A stretch of DNA of 64,000 bases from Clitoria ternatea (Eukaryota > Streptophyta > Magnoliopsida > Fabales > Fabaceae): positions 86,224,001 through 86,288,000 of the forward strand of contig CM075669.1 in assembly GCA_037962975.1 (NCBI GenBank), written 5' to 3'. Made by a program: the position numbers and the translations under genes. The notes beneath the pieces were generated by a model, which searched no databases, was not told the DNA's origin, and saw only the letters and a program-made list of their open reading frames with translations. This document shows, one piece after another, positions 21,629-33,685 of the stretch. Positions within the stretch are counted from its first letter, which is position 1; every line of letters starts with the position of its first letter.

Positions 21629-24233
21629 TGAGCCACCTTTCGATCTTTCTCATCAATGTAACATGCTGTTGCCTTACCCCCCGGACGACCAGGATAGTTA
21701 AAAATTAAAATTTGATCATCCAACCCTGTGCGGGTGGCTACCCTAAGATTGGCGGGGAATTCTACTCATTCTAGTTTCTATCTCCGTCAGAAAATTAAAA
21801 GAAGCAAAAGTTGTCATTTCTTCAACTAAGTATGCCTCATAAATTGATGCTTTAACGCATGCTTTGTTTGACACTTTGTCTTTTAAAGAGCGTAAGAATC
21901 TTCAACAACATAAACAAATGTTAAGTTAGAAAATACTGTTATATAGGAAACCATGTTTGCAAGAAAATTAAGGAGTTCTGGTGTTCACCTTTCGAATGGA
22001 TACATCTAACGATACTGCACCGGGCCACCAACTAAGGCCTCATATGGTAGATGGATAGGCAGATGCTCTATCGAGTCAAAAAAACTTGGTGGGAAAATCT
22101 GCTCCAACTTACAAATCAATACCGGGGTAGTTTCTTCCATCTTCAAAAGTTTCTCCATAGTCAACAAAGTTGCCATCAACTCCTTAAAGAAGTGACTCAA
22201 CTCAACCAACAGTTTCCGAATAGGTTTCGGTAATGCATGAAATGCGTACAGGAGTAGTTGTTGCATAAACACATGGCAATCATGACTTTTCATGCCAAAC
22301 ACCCTGCCCTTCTTCATGTTGGCACATCTACTCAAGTTAGAAGTGAATCCGTCAGGCAGGGTCAACCTATTCATCCAAACACACAGCAGTCTGTTGAGGT
22401 CTAGTTAAAACATATTTTGCATGGGGTTTAAACATTCTTCCATATCCTGCATCCCTCAATTCCAGCCCCTTCCTAGAACACCAAATCGGTAAGTCTAGAC
22501 AATAATTCTCATTGTTCTTTGTTCTCCCTTTGATATCCATAACAGTGTCAAAAATATTCATGAAAATATTTCGTTCAATGTGCATGACATCAATGTTGTG
22601 TTTTAATAAGTCTTTCCAATATGGCAAATCCCATAAGATACTCTGCTTTACCAAGTGGTGTTCCTTCCCATAACCCACAAACTCCTTAACACTCTTATCC
22701 CAGATGTAGGGATACTCTTCGACCCTCTGCCAAGCCCGTGCACCGGATAACCTACAGGGTGGAGGTTCATTAACAACCTTATTCTTCTTAAAAGCAGTTT
22801 TGTTTCTCCTGAACGGGGTGATCCAATGGTAAAAACTTTCTATGACAGTCAAAGAAACTTGTCTTGCCACTAACAGGGAGTGATTCCCCCTAGTATGTTC
22901 CATGCATACAGGGCAAGCAAGCTTCCCAGACATTGACCATCCAGAAAGCATACCATAGACCAGAAAGTCATTAATAGTCCACATAAAAATAGCTCGCATC
23001 AAGAAATTGTTCTTCAATGACACATTATATGTCATTACCCTGACATCCCATAATTGTGATAACTCTTCAACTAACAGTTGCAAAAACATGTCTATGTCCG
23101 CCTTTGGATTTTTGGGTCCTAGAACCAGTACAGAAAGAACATGACCTCCCTTTTTATACACATATCAGGAGGCAGATTGTATGGAGTCACTATGACTGGC
23201 CAACAAGAGTACGCTCTTCCGTATTGACCAAACGGGTTGAACCCATCAGTACATAAGCCAAGTCGTACATTGCGCGGCTCGCTAGAAAAGTTCGGATATA
23301 GCTTATCCAAACACTTCCATGCTTTCCCATCAGAAGGATGGCACAGAAGCCCCTCATGTGTTCGGTCCAGAGCATGCCAACGCATGTGTTTTACCGTGCA
23401 CAATGAGGCGTACAGGCGTTGAAGACATGGTGTTATGGGAGAGTACCACATTTTCTTCCTGGCCGTCCTAGTTACCTTCCCTCTCCTTTTAATGGTTTTG
23501 TAGCTTTCCTCATTACAATGTACATATTTTGTGACACTTTTATCTACAAGCTCATTTCTGAACAGCATACACCCACCAATGCAACCCTTTTCTTAGCATG
23601 GTACAAGTTTGATAGCATTCGATGATTAACAGGCATGGTGGAACCCATTAGATTGACCATCCTATTAAAACAACCTCCTGAAAGATTATAATCTGCCTTT
23701 AAACTTAAAGCAGCTAGAGAGGCGGATAATTCAGTGTGACTATCGTAGCCATCCTATAATGGAGTCTGAGCCGCTGCCAACAAATCATAAAATCTCTTCA
23801 CCTCCAGATTAAGATCCTCCTCTACATTGTCGTCCTCATTCCCTGCCTGGTCATCATGTTGTAGCATACGCCTAGTGGAGGGTCCAACATGATCCATCAC
23901 CATCTGCTCTATGTTATTGTACCCATCCCTGTTTCCTTCAACCTCATAGTAAGACTGTTGAATGGTTACAGCTGATGGCCTGGGTGGTAACTGCTCACCA
24001 TGGTTGTACCAGTAATAGTATCTTTCCATGAACCCCTTCTCACTTAGGTGGCACATGACATCATCAGCGTATTCAAAATTCATGCATTTGCATCTTGAGC
24101 ATGAACAACGAATTTTGTGAGTCGCTTCAAAACTAGGCGTATTCACTGTAGTGAACGGAATGAACTCCAACAGCCCCATCATAAACTCCTCAGTCACTCA
24201 CTGACTATGATCTAGCCATTTGTACATCCATCA
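21629..24233 (-). pseudogene. TNP2-type CACTA transposase, N-terminal and catalytic part
   Basis: Reading leftward from 24233: WMYKWLDHSQ, a TGA at 24200-24198, then VTEEFMMGLLEFIPF with a cysteine cluster CSCSRCKCMNF (transposase-associated domain). The TNP2 catalytic region (23568-22367) shows NVRLGLCTDGFNPFGQYGR, MRAIFMWTINDFLVYGMLSG, LACPVCMEHT and HNIDVMHIERNIFMNIFDTV, with a frameshift at about 23120-23160. Another frameshift near 22370 leads into DUF4218 (MKSHDCHVFMQQLL, 22374-22006). A probable intron (GTGAAC to TTGTTGAAG, about 21987-21903) and further exon sequence (SIYEAYLVEEMTTFASF) run to the Athila border. The enzyme would bind the subterminal repeats and cut element ends. Confidence 0.88.
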
Positions 24234-24403
24234 CTGATTTGTAAGCACCTCCATTCACAATATCTAACAACCAGAGTTGGTGTTACTTTGATTTAAACAT
24301 TATACGATTATCATTCATGAATCGCTCTTTATCTCTTTGATGTTACAAGTAGGTAGGGCCCTATCCCATTCGGGATGAATATGCAACCATCCGTAGCCCG
24401 TTG
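24234..24403. other. CACTA 5' noncoding, nothing recognised
   Basis: Short stretch upstream of the transposase N-terminus with no domain, repeat or clear promoter motif that I can support. Confidence 0.4.
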
Positions 24404-24600
24404 ATGTTGTATACGGTCTATCTTGAATGTTGATGTTCATTTGGAATTTCGGCAGCATTTTGTATTTATCCCCGAGTACACAGAGATACGTGCGGTATGA
24501 AACACCGCACACAGACATGCACCCAGAGACAATACAAAATACCATAACCGAAATTTCAAATGAACATCAATGACACAAGATACACCATATACAACATTGA
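24404..24600. repeat. Imperfect inverted repeat with arms of about 60-70 bp
   Basis: The left arm (about 24404-24465) contains GATGTTCATTTGGAATTTCG. The right arm (about 24529-24600) carries its imperfect reverse complement, CGAAATTTCAAATGAACATC. The spacer is about 65 bp. It could fold into a long hairpin. It lies just upstream of the transposase, on its 5' side. Confidence 0.7.
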
Positions 24601-24933
24601 TAGGTTACACCCTACTGGTTACAAATTCAAACCAAACTGTCCAACCGGGACAATTCAAGATCCAACACAACAGGTTACGTCGACCGGTTGTTTTGAATCT
24701 TGAACGGGAACCTAATGGGTATAGACATGACTAAACCCTATATTATTAAAGTTAAGTTTAATTTTTTAAGTTCTCTAAGAAAGGGAGCCCACCGAAATTT
24801 TGGTAGAATTTCCCTTGTAAACTAGACATTTCCAAATTTTTACAATGCCCTATTACACACAGAAGATTTTCTAGTACAATTCAATATATGTGTTATGCAT
24901 TGTATATCAAATTCAGGGAGGTAATCATCATAA

Positions 24934-25145
24934 CCTAGTGAGCTCTGCTCTCCACTAACAAACAATAATACACATGCATTCTTAACATCATGTTATCAGC
25001 ACACAAAACCAATGCCTAATGAGCTCTGCTCTTCACTAACAAACAACATACACATGCATAGTTTTAACACATGTTATCAACACACATACGCAATGCCTAA
25101 TGAGCTCTGCTCTCTATTAACAAACAACAATCAACATGCATACAC
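24934..25145 (+). repeat. 81-bp tandem repeat, about 2.6 copies
   Basis: Units start at 24934, 25015 and 25096 with CCTARTGAGCTCTGCTCT, giving an exact 81-bp spacing. Each continues with ACTAACAAACAA and an ACATGCAT word. Confidence 0.9.
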
Positions 25146-25199
25146 TTCAAAAGATACAACACAAATAACGAGAAAACTTAGGATTAGGGGATTACCTAG

Positions 25200-26310
25200 G
25201 AAAGAAAATAACTGTTGAAGACGAAGTTGAATAAAGGCCAACAAAGACCACGCGTAAAGTGTGCTAGTCTGCATAACAAACTGAGAAGTGGTTGACATTA
25301 TTTACACAATCTTAAAGGCACAACAACATAGTAGAGATGTGGCATTATTTACACAGCAACGACTTCTTAGTGATCTAGAGACTTGGGATCTACGTGAGAA
25401 TGAGTCCATGAGAGACTAAAAGTCATTTATGCCCTTATTGTGGCCTTTTAAGAACTGACTATTAATTTTGTTCACTGTTCTGTGCCAGATACAGAGAATT
25501 TTGAAATAAACCTCTCTCTCTGTAAATCACTCTCTCAGTGTAGTTTCATACCCAAATTAAAGGCCACACCTAAAACTCAAGAGATATAAAGAGGAGGTAG
25601 CGAGCGCAGAACTTTGCTTCTTCAAGAAGAAGATGCTTTCAGCGATTTAGGGTTCGGGAAAGAATTGAATAAATATTAAATCAGGTGAAGCTCTTCCTCT
25701 CTTTAATTTTGTTACCCTTTCTTTTATATTCTTCCATAATAAAAGTGCAATGTAGTACTGTGATTAATTGAAGCTTGCAAGCTACAACAGAAATTTGAAT
25801 GTACAGAAAACTAACATTCTCTTGCTAAAAGAGATTTAATAAGATATAGGAAGGTAATAAAGTTCTTCTAATCCCTTCTTTATTATACAACATTATACAT
25901 ATACATATAGATAAATAGATAAATACAAGTAACATACATGGAATTTTTTGTTCAGTTATATTTTGCTTTTATAGCTCCCATTAATTGTAGTTGCTGCAAG
26001 CAATCTCATCTAATTAATGGTCATAATCATGGAATTTTAAAAGGGATTTTTTTTAGTTGAATTTTTAAACAAAACTTTACCTTTTTACAAGTCTTTCTTT
26101 TTTACTTTACAATAAAACTGGTAAAACCTGAGGATTGAAATGTAAACATAATTAAATAACTATCCAAATCTCTATCATTAGGACCATCCTAGTCGGTGTG
26201 AGAAAGTCTTAGGCTAAAAATTTTTTTTTGTTTCATTTTTATGACTTCTTATGTTAGCATGCAGATTGAAGAATAGGAGTGTGGCTTTTGAAACTTGAGG
26301 ACTTACAAAA
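25200..26310 (+). other. AT-rich leader-like DNA upstream of the captured HD-ZIP fragment
   Basis: No domain is visible. Around 25540-25690 the sequence looks like a gene 5' leader: CT-rich, with GATTTAGGGTTCGGG, and a possible splice donor TTAAATCAG/GTGAAG near 25684. An acceptor TTTCATGCAG lies directly before the HD-ZIP coding similarity at about 26324. It may have been captured together with the fragment. This is inference. Confidence 0.35.
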
Positions 26311-26589
26311 ATGTTTCATGCAGTGGTCTTCGATTCTCACTCGCACATGCTTGATATGTCATCCCAGAAGAAATCCTCAGAGAGTGATTTGGTAAGGAAT
26401 AGAGATGATGATTACAAGATTAAATCTAGCAACGAGATAACAGAAGCTCCTGCATATGGACATGAACAAGATCCCAACCAACAACCAAAGAATAAGCGCT
26501 ACCACTGCCACACACAGCACCAGATACAAGAAATGGAAGCCTTAGTTCCACTGTTCCACTGTTCTCATAAGCATTGCTCTTCCTTCTAA
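26311..26589 (+). pseudogene. Captured N-terminal fragment of an HD-ZIP IV (HDG/PDF2-like) homeodomain gene
   Basis: The frame contains FDSHSHMLDMSSQKKSSESD, RDDDYKIKS and EITEAPAYGHEQDPNQQPKN, then KRYHCHTQHQIQEMEAL. This order matches the N-terminus and first homeodomain helix of plant HD-ZIP class IV regulators of epidermal fate, which read RDDDYETKSGTE and DPNQRPKKKRYHRHTQ-QIQEMEA. Similarity stops at about 26540, before helix 2, and a stop follows at 26587. The leucine zipper and START domain are absent. The usual initiating Met-Phe-Asp appears as Val-Phe-Asp. It lies inside the CACTA element on the strand opposite the transposase, consistent with host-gene capture. It is not a functional gene. 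Confidence 0.8.
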
Positions 26590-27740
26590 AATGTCAAAAT
26601 AAATCCGTTGTTGGTTTTAACAAAGAATTGTTCATCATAAAGTAAACAAAATTAAAGAAACACTACATTTTGGTTCATTTGATTGAAGAGTAAAACCATG
26701 TTTGATGTGTCTAGGAAAACAGTTACCTGTAGACTTATCAAATCTAAACCTAGCACCAAAACAGAAAGCCATAACAAGTAACCATGCATTACTGTGCACA
26801 GTAACCACAGCTTATACCATTGATTTAGAAGACTAAAAGGGTAATAAAATAATAATCAATGGTAATGACAACTAGGTTGTGTACACTGGAGGAAAGTTAA
26901 AAAGACAACCTAATAAAAAATGTCTGGTGACTTAGGGTAAGGGTCCATCACATAAACAGAATTAAAGCAGATGTTAAAGAGCAAGAGTCCATAACATAAA
27001 CATATCAAATCCTATAGCGACAAAGAAACAATAGAGATCTAGAAAAAAGAATGAAACTAACCCAGTAAGAGCTTTTTATTTCCCTGTACAAGATCATTAC
27101 CAGCAATATTCACTAAGGAAAGTCAAAAAAGAAAAGGAGAAGTTTGAGTCACTAAGTCATAAAGTTGAAGAATCTGATAAATTAGAAGAGATGAAAGTGG
27201 TTGCTGCCAAGGTTTTGTGAAGGTTATAGATTCCCAGCCACAAGAAATGACCCCAGGACCATGCTTTTGAGTTTTTAAAACTTACAACATCTCAAGAGGG
27301 GGTTCAACTTTTGAAGTTGAACTTGGATTAGACAAAAATCAACCATGTACTCATAAAATAGAAAGCAGCATCTGTAAGTCAACTTGCAAAATATCTGATG
27401 AGTTTAGAGTGCTAGTTGCTGAGGTAAAATTTATTTGTTTGAGTAAAATTCACTATTCTATATTTACAACTAAGTTTAAACTGCTTAAAATGTTTCTTTT
27501 TAAATTGAGAATGAACCTATTTATTATCTTTTCATTCTGAAAAAAAATTTACCATTTAAATTTTAAGTTACTTTAAATTAATCCTAATAATTGAGGTTAA
27601 CAAAGGAAAAATATTGGCTATATTTATGACTGATGTAAGATTTATTTTAACATTGATTTAGGAGAGATTTATGATCAACCTGGCTACATAGCTTAGTAAG
27701 TGTTATGTACCAATTTCTTTTTACATGTGAGCATATGCTA
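26590..27740. other. AT-rich CACTA interior; possible second captured coding scrap at about 27098-27217
   Basis: Mostly unrecognised. About 27098-27217 reads, on the plus strand, a charged helical stretch KKEKEKFESLSHKVEESDKL followed by EEMKVVAAKV, then a stop. It resembles coiled-coil plant proteins in style but is too short to name. Nothing else is supported in this 1.1 kb. Confidence 0.3.
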
Positions 27741-27879
27741 GAACTTTAACCAAGGTGTGTTGATGAGAATAAATGAACAAGGATGGATCACAATTACTGG
27801 CAGTGAAGCCCATGGTATGAAATGTGCCTTTTGAGTCCATAGAGGGACTCATGCAGGCAGCAAACTAGGTGCTTATCAG

Positions 27880-29480
27880 GTTGCTCAAATAAGAGGGTTG
27901 CTCCATGTATATACCTCTTCTTGGAGAATGCCAGTAAGAAAGGCATTGTTGACATCTAGCTGTTGCAAACTCCAACCTTTATAACAACTAAGGTAAGAAC
28001 GAGCCTTATGGTAACAGGCTTCACAACTAGGGAGAATGTTTTTTTGAAGTCAAATCTAGGCTGCTGATGGTAGCCTTTGGCCACCAGCCTTACCTTATAT
28101 TAGTTGGTTGTACCATATGGGTTTTTTTCAACCTAGAATAAACAAGATTTGTAGCATGGAGGGTGACAGGAGATTCCATCTGGGAGGAAATTACGGTGGC
28201 GGGTGAAGAAATAGGAGAAGAAGAAAATAGAGTAGAATATGGGAATTTGGTTTCATCAAAATAAACATCTTTAGTGATATAAAGTTTACCATCAGAAGAT
28301 AAACACTTATAGCCCTTGTGTAATGTTGAATAACCTACGAAGATACACTCTATAGACCTGAAGTGGAATTTATGCCTGTTGTATAGCCTGATTAAGGGGT
28401 AACAAGCACACCCAAAATTTCTGAGAAACAATAAGTCTGGAGGTTAGTGAAACAGAACCTGAAAGGGGAATTGAGACTTAATGGATAAAGATGGGAGTCT
28501 ATTCATAAAGTAAATTAAAGTGAGAAAGGCATAGTCCCAATATTTTTGGGAAGGGAGGCTTGGGCTAATAGAATGGGGCCTAGATCCACAATGTGGCAGT
28601 GTTTTTATTCAACTACACCATTTAGATAGTGTGAGTACATATTACTCTTAGGCACCATATTCAGAGAGAAATTCAGACACAGATTTGAACTCACCCCCCA
28701 CCCCAAGTTAGTTTTGAGGGACTTAATTGGGACTTCAAATTAAAGTTCAACCATTATTTTAAATTGTTCAAACATATTAAGAGTGTCAAATTTTGATTTT
28801 AGCAAATAGATCTAGGTAAACCTAGAATAAGAGTCAATAAAAGTGACAAAATAGTTGAATCCTATAGTAGAAGTAATAGAAGTTGTACCCCACAGGTCAC
28901 TATAGACTAGTTCAATAGAGATGAGTTAGAAGAAGAATGTGAAGGCAGTTTATGTGCCTTACCAAGATAGCATGAAGAACAAAAATTAGGCATTGTTTTA
29001 TTATTGATATGAGGCAGATTACAAGACTGAATTACAGATTTGAGTGTATTGGAATTTGGGTGGCCTAACCTAGAATGCCAAACATTTACAGAGACATTAG
29101 AATTAGTAGTTGACAAAGCTATAAAATGACAGGTTATGGAGCTGGTGGAGTCTGCAGTTGACTAAGATTGAGATGGAAGAAGTTGAAAAGAATGAAATTG
29201 GTAAAGTCCATCTAAACCAACAAAGCCAAAGAGAAGAGGATCACTGGTTTCCTGTGATTTAACGACACAAAATGAGGGATGAAATTCAATCGTAACAGAA
29301 TTATCCTTGCCAAACTAACTAACACTTAACAGATTTTTAGTTATACATGGAACAGGATGTAGATTATGAAGATTGATTAATAGAAAGGTTTTTGGCCATT
29401 CCCAATTATGATTTGATTAGGACCTTTGAAAGGAGCCGTCTAATGTAAATGTTGTAGACTATTGGTCATAAGTGCAGAAT
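27880..29480 (-). mobile_element. Ty1/copia polyprotein remnant, no LTRs
   Basis: Read on the minus strand: protease/linker region (about 29480-29120; PLLFGFVGLDGLYQF), GAG-pre-integrase zinc region (29116-28907; VWHSRLGHPNSNTLKS and FCSSCYLGKAHKLP), a decayed integrase core (about 28900-28440), the integrase C-terminal part (28431-28090; IECIFVGYSTLHKGYKCLS), then the start of reverse transcriptase (about 28090-27880; GWSLQQLDVNNAFLTG). Gag, most of RT, RNase H and both LTRs are missing, and frames change repeatedly. It is an old insertion or fragment inside the CACTA element. Confidence 0.85.
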
Positions 29481-30239
29481 GAAGGGGTACATTAATAAGA
29501 GCCTAGGCTTTCAATGCAAGCTACACATGACATATAACATAAGTGAATTAGTCTATTACTTTTAAACTAAAGAAAATTCTAAACTAAGCCAAATGTAGGA
29601 CTGTTAGGGCAGCTGACTAATTATAGAACACATAGGATCAACTAATCTTTACATTTTAATATTCACTGTTGTTGTTGCCGTAGGCAAGCCAAGGGAAAGT
29701 ATCAAAGAAGTTCATTAACCGTCTAATCAGTTTTTTTGGGCACCTGACTCAACTTACAATACTAAAGGTATTTAACCTTGCTAAACATGAAGACGGAACA
29801 ATAGAATGACACAGAATCAACATAATCATATAAACAACATTACAATGGCACAGTATCAACCAGCTAATGCATCGGAAACAATATGAACCAGGTAAAAAAT
29901 GAACTAGAGCTTCCAACAAAAGCAGAAGAAAATGAACTTGGGTGTATTTTGTTGCTGTGACCAAGGGGTGAGTTGAACTAGCTGAACACCAGCCTTGGAG
30001 GACTGCCGGACGGAGAGTGGTGAGATTCGAGGAAGTCACGAGAGAAAGCAGGTGGAAGGAAGGGAGACACCATTAATGGAAGGAAGGGGAGGACCACAAT
30101 GTATGACAGCCATCATCAAAGGAAGGAACAGAGGGAGGGAGACGGGTGGAGGAAGTTAGAGGAAGGGACGGAGGGAGGGAGGGAGTTAGGGAAACATAGG
30201 AGGGAGGGATTGAGAGTTAGAGCAAATGATTAGGGGAGA
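29481..30239. other. CACTA interior, nothing recognised apart from a purine-rich stretch
   Basis: No coding similarity seen. About 30050-30220 is rich in GGAAGGGAGGG-type words. The open frame at 30039-29749 on the minus strand has no recognisable motif. Confidence 0.4.
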
Positions 30240-30868
30240 GGCGCTGGTCGAGTATGACTAAAACCTTACGACGGTATACCGCCGTCTGTAAAAATGTCAC
30301 TGAACTCTAAAACTGGCATATATAGCGACAACAGAACATACATGGCCGCTAACATAAAAACATTTAGCAACGGTAAGCCAATTTTGTCCCTAATCCCCTG
30401 AATATTAGTGACGGTGTCACCCCACTATGACTACCTTCCCTTTTTAAACTTAAGATTATAGAGGGAAGACCAAAAATAATAGCCACGACTAACCACCCGT
30501 CGCTAGGACAAAACATAGCGAGTAGTGTTACTGTCGCTAATGTTTGCCTCCAATAAAAAACTCTGGAGGGAAATATTAACGATGGTATTTAGCCGTCGCT
30601 ACAATTTGGCGCTAAGAAAAACCTTAGAGGGAAACCAAAAAAGGGAGGGAAGTGAAATCTAGCGACCGCACTAGCGACGAGGTAGAGTTAACGACGGTTA
30701 TAGTGACAGAGTATTGCAATTTTTAGCAACGAGTTTTCTCTGGTCGCAAAATTAGTCGCTAACATTTTTTTGGTCCCTTTTTTTCCTAGGCGGTCGCTAA
30801 ATCAATCGCTAATTAGCATGAGCTTCAGTGGTCACTAAGTCGAGGTAGCTGTTTAGGGTTTTTTAGTG
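30240..30868 (-). repeat. CACTA subterminal repeats and terminal inverted repeat
   Basis: More than a dozen GTCGCTA / TAGCGAC-like words in both orientations between about 30290 and 30815, then the terminus. On the minus strand it reads CACTAAAAAACCCTAAACAG starting at 30868. Subterminal arrays of this kind are transposase-binding regions in En/Spm elements. The adjacent GTG (30869-30871) could be the 3-bp target duplication, but the other end is outside the window. Confidence 0.85.
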
Positions 30869-32090
30869 GTGTATTTTTATGAACGTTGGAACAACGAACT
30901 TTGGCATGTAGTAAAATTTTTTGTAGGGGCTATTTTCTGGACAGAATTTGTTCTTAAATTTACTACATTTAATTAGTATTTTCAAAGTTAAACACTTTTG
31001 GCTTTGGAATCGCTCAAATCAGATTTTTCTAGATAAAATACGATGAAAACAATGTTTTGGACAAAGAGATAAAAAAATTACATCTTTCTATCTTACTTTA
31101 GAAAAAGAAGTCTTTTGTTCCAAACATAGAATTAGGAAGATTATTTTATAAGTGAGGAAACATTGCATCCATTAAAATATGAAAAATTTTAAAAACGACA
31201 AAATCTAGTTAATTTGTCCATTATAAGTAAATACAACAAAACACTTTAGTAATCGAAAAAGCAAGAGAAACTTTTATACCTTATACTTAATTTCTTCTTA
31301 AAAGAAACGTTAGATTTTCTTAAGTTGTATGGAATGTAATTGAAATTATGTTACTCCTTTTACTTAGATATTTATTAAATGTTTTACACTAGAGAATTCT
31401 CTTATAAGACTCGTTTAGAAAATAACCTTGATATTTCTAATGAAAAGAGATTTTGGTAGTATCGAATCTTTGAGACTTAGCCCCTAGAACATGAAAAGTT
31501 TCATAGTACCTTACGAGTTTTAAGGAGAAATAGGCTATATAAGTTAGGTTTCATCTAAACTCCGGGTACCCTAGTAATTGAGATAAACGCATGGCATTTT
31601 GCATATGGAGTTGAGGAGGGATGTTGGATATTCCCCTAGAGCTTACAGTGATGGGTACACTGAAGAAATAGTAGGCGTCTCGATCCCCTAAGGGCGATCT
31701 TGGGAGTATATCGGGGACGGACCTCCAATGATTCAGATTCATGCCCGATGCTGGATAGCCCGTGGTAAATGCTGAGGTACTTTGACAAGAGGCGGGGGTT
31801 TCTATGATCGTGGAGTGCCCGTTCTATGGTGATGTATGATGTTGGTCATTGGCCATTTTGATGTTGGGACCTTGAGTCCTTACCCTTTTGTGAAAACCAG
31901 AATGAGGAGTGCTCCGGTCGCTCTAATTGGGCAGGAAAGATAAGGATGGCGGGTTGTGTACGCGATTATTGGTATATGAGATTGACGAGTGGAAGTTGGG
32001 CCCCATTGTTATATATGAAACACCCCGGTTATTGGTATATGATTTACAGTAAACGAATCCAACACATTCATAGCACGCCATTATTATATA
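30869..32090 (+). other. Unassigned LTR-like DNA with scrambled right border
   Basis: No protein similarity. GC-richer text such as GGACGGACCTCCAATGATTC and GCTCCGGTCGCTCTAATTGG is reminiscent of chromovirus LTR sequence, but no termini are visible. Near the right edge two short words alternate: TTATTGGTATATGA (about 31966 and 32029) and TTATATATGAAACACCCCGG (about 32009 and 32084), as if produced by repair with local copying. Confidence 0.35.
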
Positions 32091-33685
32091 TGAAACACCC
32101 CGGTTCTCCGGACCCGAATCCCGATATAATCAAAACAAATAATTAATAAAAATACGAATAAATTTTTTGCATTAATCAAAACAAATAATTAATAAAAATG
32201 CGAATAAATTTTTCGCGTTTGAAATATTTCCAAAACACAACTACGATTACATCAAGACCCATATCACAGAAAACCGAAGAGTGAGATTTAATAAAAGATA
32301 ACTGGATCGTTAAATAGTTTGCCCATAACGGTATACAAAATAACACAGTTTTACAGCAGAAGTAGAATATGTATACCGGGCACACGCCTAGTCCCATATA
32401 TGAAGATATGAGAAAAGGCTCGGCAAAGCATGCAAAGGCATATCATAAGCCTAATAGACAATCATTATCATTTTACATAATCACATGAGCATGCAACGCC
32501 TAATATATATGTATATACATATCTATATGATCATGCATCATACATCTCCATTACCCATATCCCATAATTGGTCATATCCGATTCAACCTCAAGACATATG
32601 TCATCAACACTTATACATTCCCAAAATGGGCTACATATCCAACATCATTTTATTCATCAAGTGGATATGAATCCGAATACCCCCAAATACCAATACAATA
32701 TCCACTTATATCATTATTCACAATACATCCACCAATATCAATAAATGTCAACACTATCATGTACATTCATTCACAATTTAATAAATTACAATCGCTGCCG
32801 GCCAAGACATTCCATTACCACTATTTTACCTTCACAAAAGCTTTTCTTTAAAAATGTTCTCTTCCCATGACATCCCTGAATCAATACTAAAAAGTAGACC
32901 CTTCGTGGCACCCCGCAAGGTGTTATATTCAACAATAAATCAACGACAATAGGACAACATCCTCTTCACTTCGGGATATACCCTTCGTGGTACCCCGCAA
33001 GGTGATATATTCAACAATAATGCATATTAATGCCATGCTATGCCATGAATGCAACAATGTAATAATGCATGTGCCCAACAACCTCGCAAGGATATCTCAC
33101 CCTCTCAATTAGGGTATATTTTGATTTGGCATTTTAATAATCATACATAATCATTTATAAAGCCCTTCAAGGCACATCATTCATAACAATCCACATATGG
33201 ATGTCAAAGGCATAACAATTAATCATAATATCAATCCACATATGTAACAACAAGGTGTTTTCGGAACATATATATATATATATATATATATATAGCAACC
33301 ATCATTGCTTCACACACACACAAGTCAAGTACTTGTATCAACCATAAGGGTGTCATAATATTTCTCGTTATTCATCAATGCCATTATACATTCATTTAGT
33401 GGTTTTCAACCCATCATAATTGTCATCTCCGATTTATTCGGTTATTAACATACACGTTGCTCTTTAATCATTCCCATGAAGGGTTCATAATCACACAAGG
33501 CAAAGAAAGAAGGCCCAATGCCATCAGAACTGAGAAAGAAGGGTCAATATAATCAAAACCGAGAGAAAAGAAGGGAAACAAATACTAACAGTTGTGAATA
33601 CCTATTTCAGTCCAGTCGATCCACAAGTAAAAAAAAATATAATTAAAAAAGAAAAGAAGAAAGAAAAAAGTAAAAAAAAAAACTG

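Larger units (their letters stand above)
7649..30868 (-). mobile_element. CACTA (En/Spm) DNA transposon, 5' terminus at 30868, 3' end outside window
   Basis: Read on the minus strand, the element starts at 30868 with CACTAAAAAACCCTAAACAG. About 600 bp of subterminal repeats around the word GTCGCTA follow, and a TNP2-type transposase pseudogene lies at 24233-21629, continuing at 7885-7651. The transposase is split by the Athila element at 7886-21628. The element also contains a captured HD-ZIP IV fragment and a copia remnant. The left end is lost behind the Tekay-like element. All coding parts are frameshifted, so it cannot act autonomously. Confidence 0.8.

Noticed and set aside
26311..26589. 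Functional small homeodomain protein
   Set aside because: It lacks most of the homeodomain, zipper and START domain, and ends at a random stop within a transposon.
33265..33295. (TA)n runs here, at 2508-2522 and at about 56797-56818
   Set aside because: Ordinary microsatellites in AT-rich repeats.
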